Positions 6,116 to 7,528 of a DNA stretch of 7,528 nt are shown here, piece by piece. The position numbers and the translations under genes are program-made. The notes under the pieces were generated by a model. That model did no database searches. It was not told the DNA's origin and saw only the letters and a program-made list of their open reading frames with translations. Positions within the stretch are counted from its first letter, which is position 1; every line of letters begins with the position of its first letter. This DNA is from Akkermansia sp. (GTDB lineage Bacteria; Verrucomicrobiota; Verrucomicrobiia; Verrucomicrobiales; Akkermansiaceae): the NCBI GenBank assembly GCA_017628435.1, contig JAGBZE010000169.1, forward strand, positions 1 to 7,528. Direction: 5' to 3'.

Positions 6116-7528
6116 TCAATCCAGCCTGTGACCGGAGCGGGCTTCGTAATCGCGGCGCTGGTCATCGCCCACGGGGCCCACGGCAAAATACCCGGCAACG
6201 GGGTGATTGAACAGCAGAGCACATACCGATGAGACCGGCTGCATCATAGCGCTCTCCGTGAGCGTGGCGCCGGTCAGCTCTGTAGCGTTCAGCAGGTCGA
6301 ACACTATTTCCTTCTCTCGGTGATCCGGCTGGCTGGGGTATCCACAGGCCGGGCGAATCAGGGAACTACCAGCTACCGGCCAGAGCGTCTCAATGCATTC
6401 CTGCGACCATTCGGCCAGAGCCTCAGCCAGCATACTGCAAAGAGCAGCGCAAAGTAAGGCGTGATACGTGTCCCCTTCGGCGTTGAACGCGGCGGCCCAG
6501 GCATCCCCACCGGTAATGGAAAGCTGCAGGGCCCCCACATAACCACCCTGCCCCTGCGGGGCTACAAAGTCTGCCAGAGCACGGCGAGGGCGCTCGCTCT
6601 GCTTCTGCTGGCGCAGCGTGTGCAGCACGGTACCGTTCTCCAGCACCACATCATCTTGCGCGCGAGCGGCGGGCCAGATACCGAACACCGCACGGGCATG
6701 CAATTTCTCCTGCGCCAGTTTCAGCATATCGCGGGCATCGGCCAGCAGCTTCTCCATCTCCGCCACCTTGGCTGCCGGTGCATCTGCATGAGCAGTCTGG
6801 CGGGCAGGATTCCACACGTCCTGCATTTCGAAATAACGCAGCAGAATGCTCCAGTCTGCCTTCTGCTCCAGCTGCTGCCAGGTGAGCTCAAAATCCGGCT
6901 GGCGGTGACAGCACTTGCAGCCACTCACCACTCCGGCAGTGAACACCCCTGTGCGCAACGGCTTCGGCTGCGGCTGGGCAGTCCAATCAATAGCCAGAGC
7001 ATGGGCGCGAGCCTCCTCAAGGCTGAACATGGGCACATCCTTCTGCTCAAATTCACGGCAAAGCCGGGCCTGCTCAGCCTTGTGGGCAGCAATGAACTCC
7101 GCCTTACCCGGGCCAACCAGAGCTGCCGCCGCCGGAACAATGGTGGAAGCATCGGAGGTCTGCACCACCACGCCGGAAGGGTAATGAGGAGCCAGTTTCA
7201 GCGCCGTATGCAGGGTGCCGGTCGTGGCACCACCCACCAGCAGCGGAATATCCAGCCCCTCAGCCTCCAGAGCAGCGGCCACCTTGGCCATTTCCGCGAG
7301 GGAGGGCGTAATCAGCCCGGAAAGGGCCACCAGATCGGCCTTTTCGCGGCGGGCTGCGGCCACAATATCCTCACAGGGAACCATCACGCCCAGGTCAACC
7401 ACGCGGAAACCATTGCAGGCCAGCACCACGCCCACGATATTCTTGCCGATATCGTGCACATCGCCTTTCACCGTGGCCAGCACCACGGTGCCAGCAGAAC
7501 TGCTGCCATCCTGAGCGGCTTCCAACAG
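6116..7528 (-). CDS. metH: Cobalamin-dependent methionine synthase, C-terminal part (partial)
   Basis: The gene continues past the right edge, and about 470 C-terminal residues are visible. MetH transfers a methyl group from methyltetrahydrofolate to homocysteine through protein-bound cobalamin. Numbered from the codon at 7525, the B12-binding domain has GDVHDIG at 21-27, whose His24 is the expected lower cobalt ligand, with SGLITPSL at 69-76 and LLVGGATT at 95-102. The AdoMet-dependent reactivation domain follows, with RPACGYPSQPDH at 391-402 (the RxxxGYP motif that binds AdoMet) and the ending ESAMMQPVSSV and HPVAGYFAVG. The linker between the domains carries an unusual CKCC at 203-206, and the segment before RPACGYP looks shorter than in E. 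coli MetH. The stop is TGA at 6116-6118. The TTG at 7523-7525 is an internal leucine codon, not the start. The homocysteine, folate and cap domains lie outside the window. Confidence 0.95.
   Translation of the reverse strand: MLEAAQDGSSSAGTVVLATVKGDVHDIGKNIVGVVLACNGFRVVDLGVMVPCEDIVAAARREKADLVALSGLITPSLAEMAKVAAALEAEGLDIPLLVGGATTGTLHTALKLAPHYPSGVVVQTSDASTIVPAAAALVGPGKAEFIAAHKAEQARLCREFEQKDVPMFSLEEARAHALAIDWTAQPQPKPLRTGVFTAGVVSGCKCCHRQPDFELTWQQLEQKADWSILLRYFEMQDVWNPARQTAHADAPAAKVAEMEKLLADARDMLKLAQEKLHARAVFGIWPAARAQDDVVLENGTVLHTLRQQKQSERPRRALADFVAPQGQGGYVGALQLSITGGDAWAAAFNAEGDTYHALLCAALCSMLAEALAEWSQECIETLWPVAGSSLIRPACGYPSQPDHREKEIVFDLLNATELTGATLTESAMMQPVSSVCALLFNHPVAGYFAVGPVGDDQRRDYEARSGHRLD

Overview
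The window reads as ordinary chromosomal DNA of a Gram-negative, moderately GC-rich bacterium. The tone of the RRF, UMP kinase and MetH sequences, together with an LptF/LptG permease and poor Shine-Dalgarno use, suggests a Verrucomicrobiota member, perhaps Akkermansia-like. That placement is an impression from the sequence, not a search result. I see no mobile element, CRISPR array, tRNA or rRNA.

Layout. From right to left on the minus strand, 4616 to 6 holds six genes: a 436-residue membrane protein of unknown function (4616-3306), a 263-residue putative secreted protein (3195-2404), a 162-residue protein with two membrane segments that resembles DUF3592 (2395-1907), a 152-residue membrane protein (1920-1462), then pyrH (UMP kinase, 1339-611) and frr (ribosome recycling factor, 572-6). 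Divergent from this group is a plus-strand LptF/LptG-family permease (4796-6025), part of the machine that exports lipopolysaccharide. It ends at a strong hairpin terminator (6053-6081). Converging on that terminator is the C-terminal part of metH (minus strand, 7528-6116, cut by the window edge), covering the cobalamin-binding and AdoMet reactivation domains.

How the parts relate. The three genes from 3195 down to 1462 are tightly packed (an 8-bp gap, then a 14-bp overlap) and look like one operon for cell-envelope proteins. The 436-residue gene just upstream has its own promoter-like sequence and shares a 179-bp divergent control region with the permease gene. pyrH and frr form the usual translation/nucleotide pair, but the gene upstream of pyrH is a membrane protein, not tsf as in many bacteria.

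The most interesting pattern is the position of the promoter-like boxes. For three minus-strand genes that lead a transcription unit (3195, 4616 and pyrH at 1339), a TANNNT -10-like box lies 6 or 7 bases before the start codon. This predicts leaderless or nearly leaderless mRNAs, whereas the gene at 1920, inside the operon, has a purine-rich Shine-Dalgarno-like sequence. No clearly new biological system is visible. The uncharacterised envelope genes are the main unknown content.
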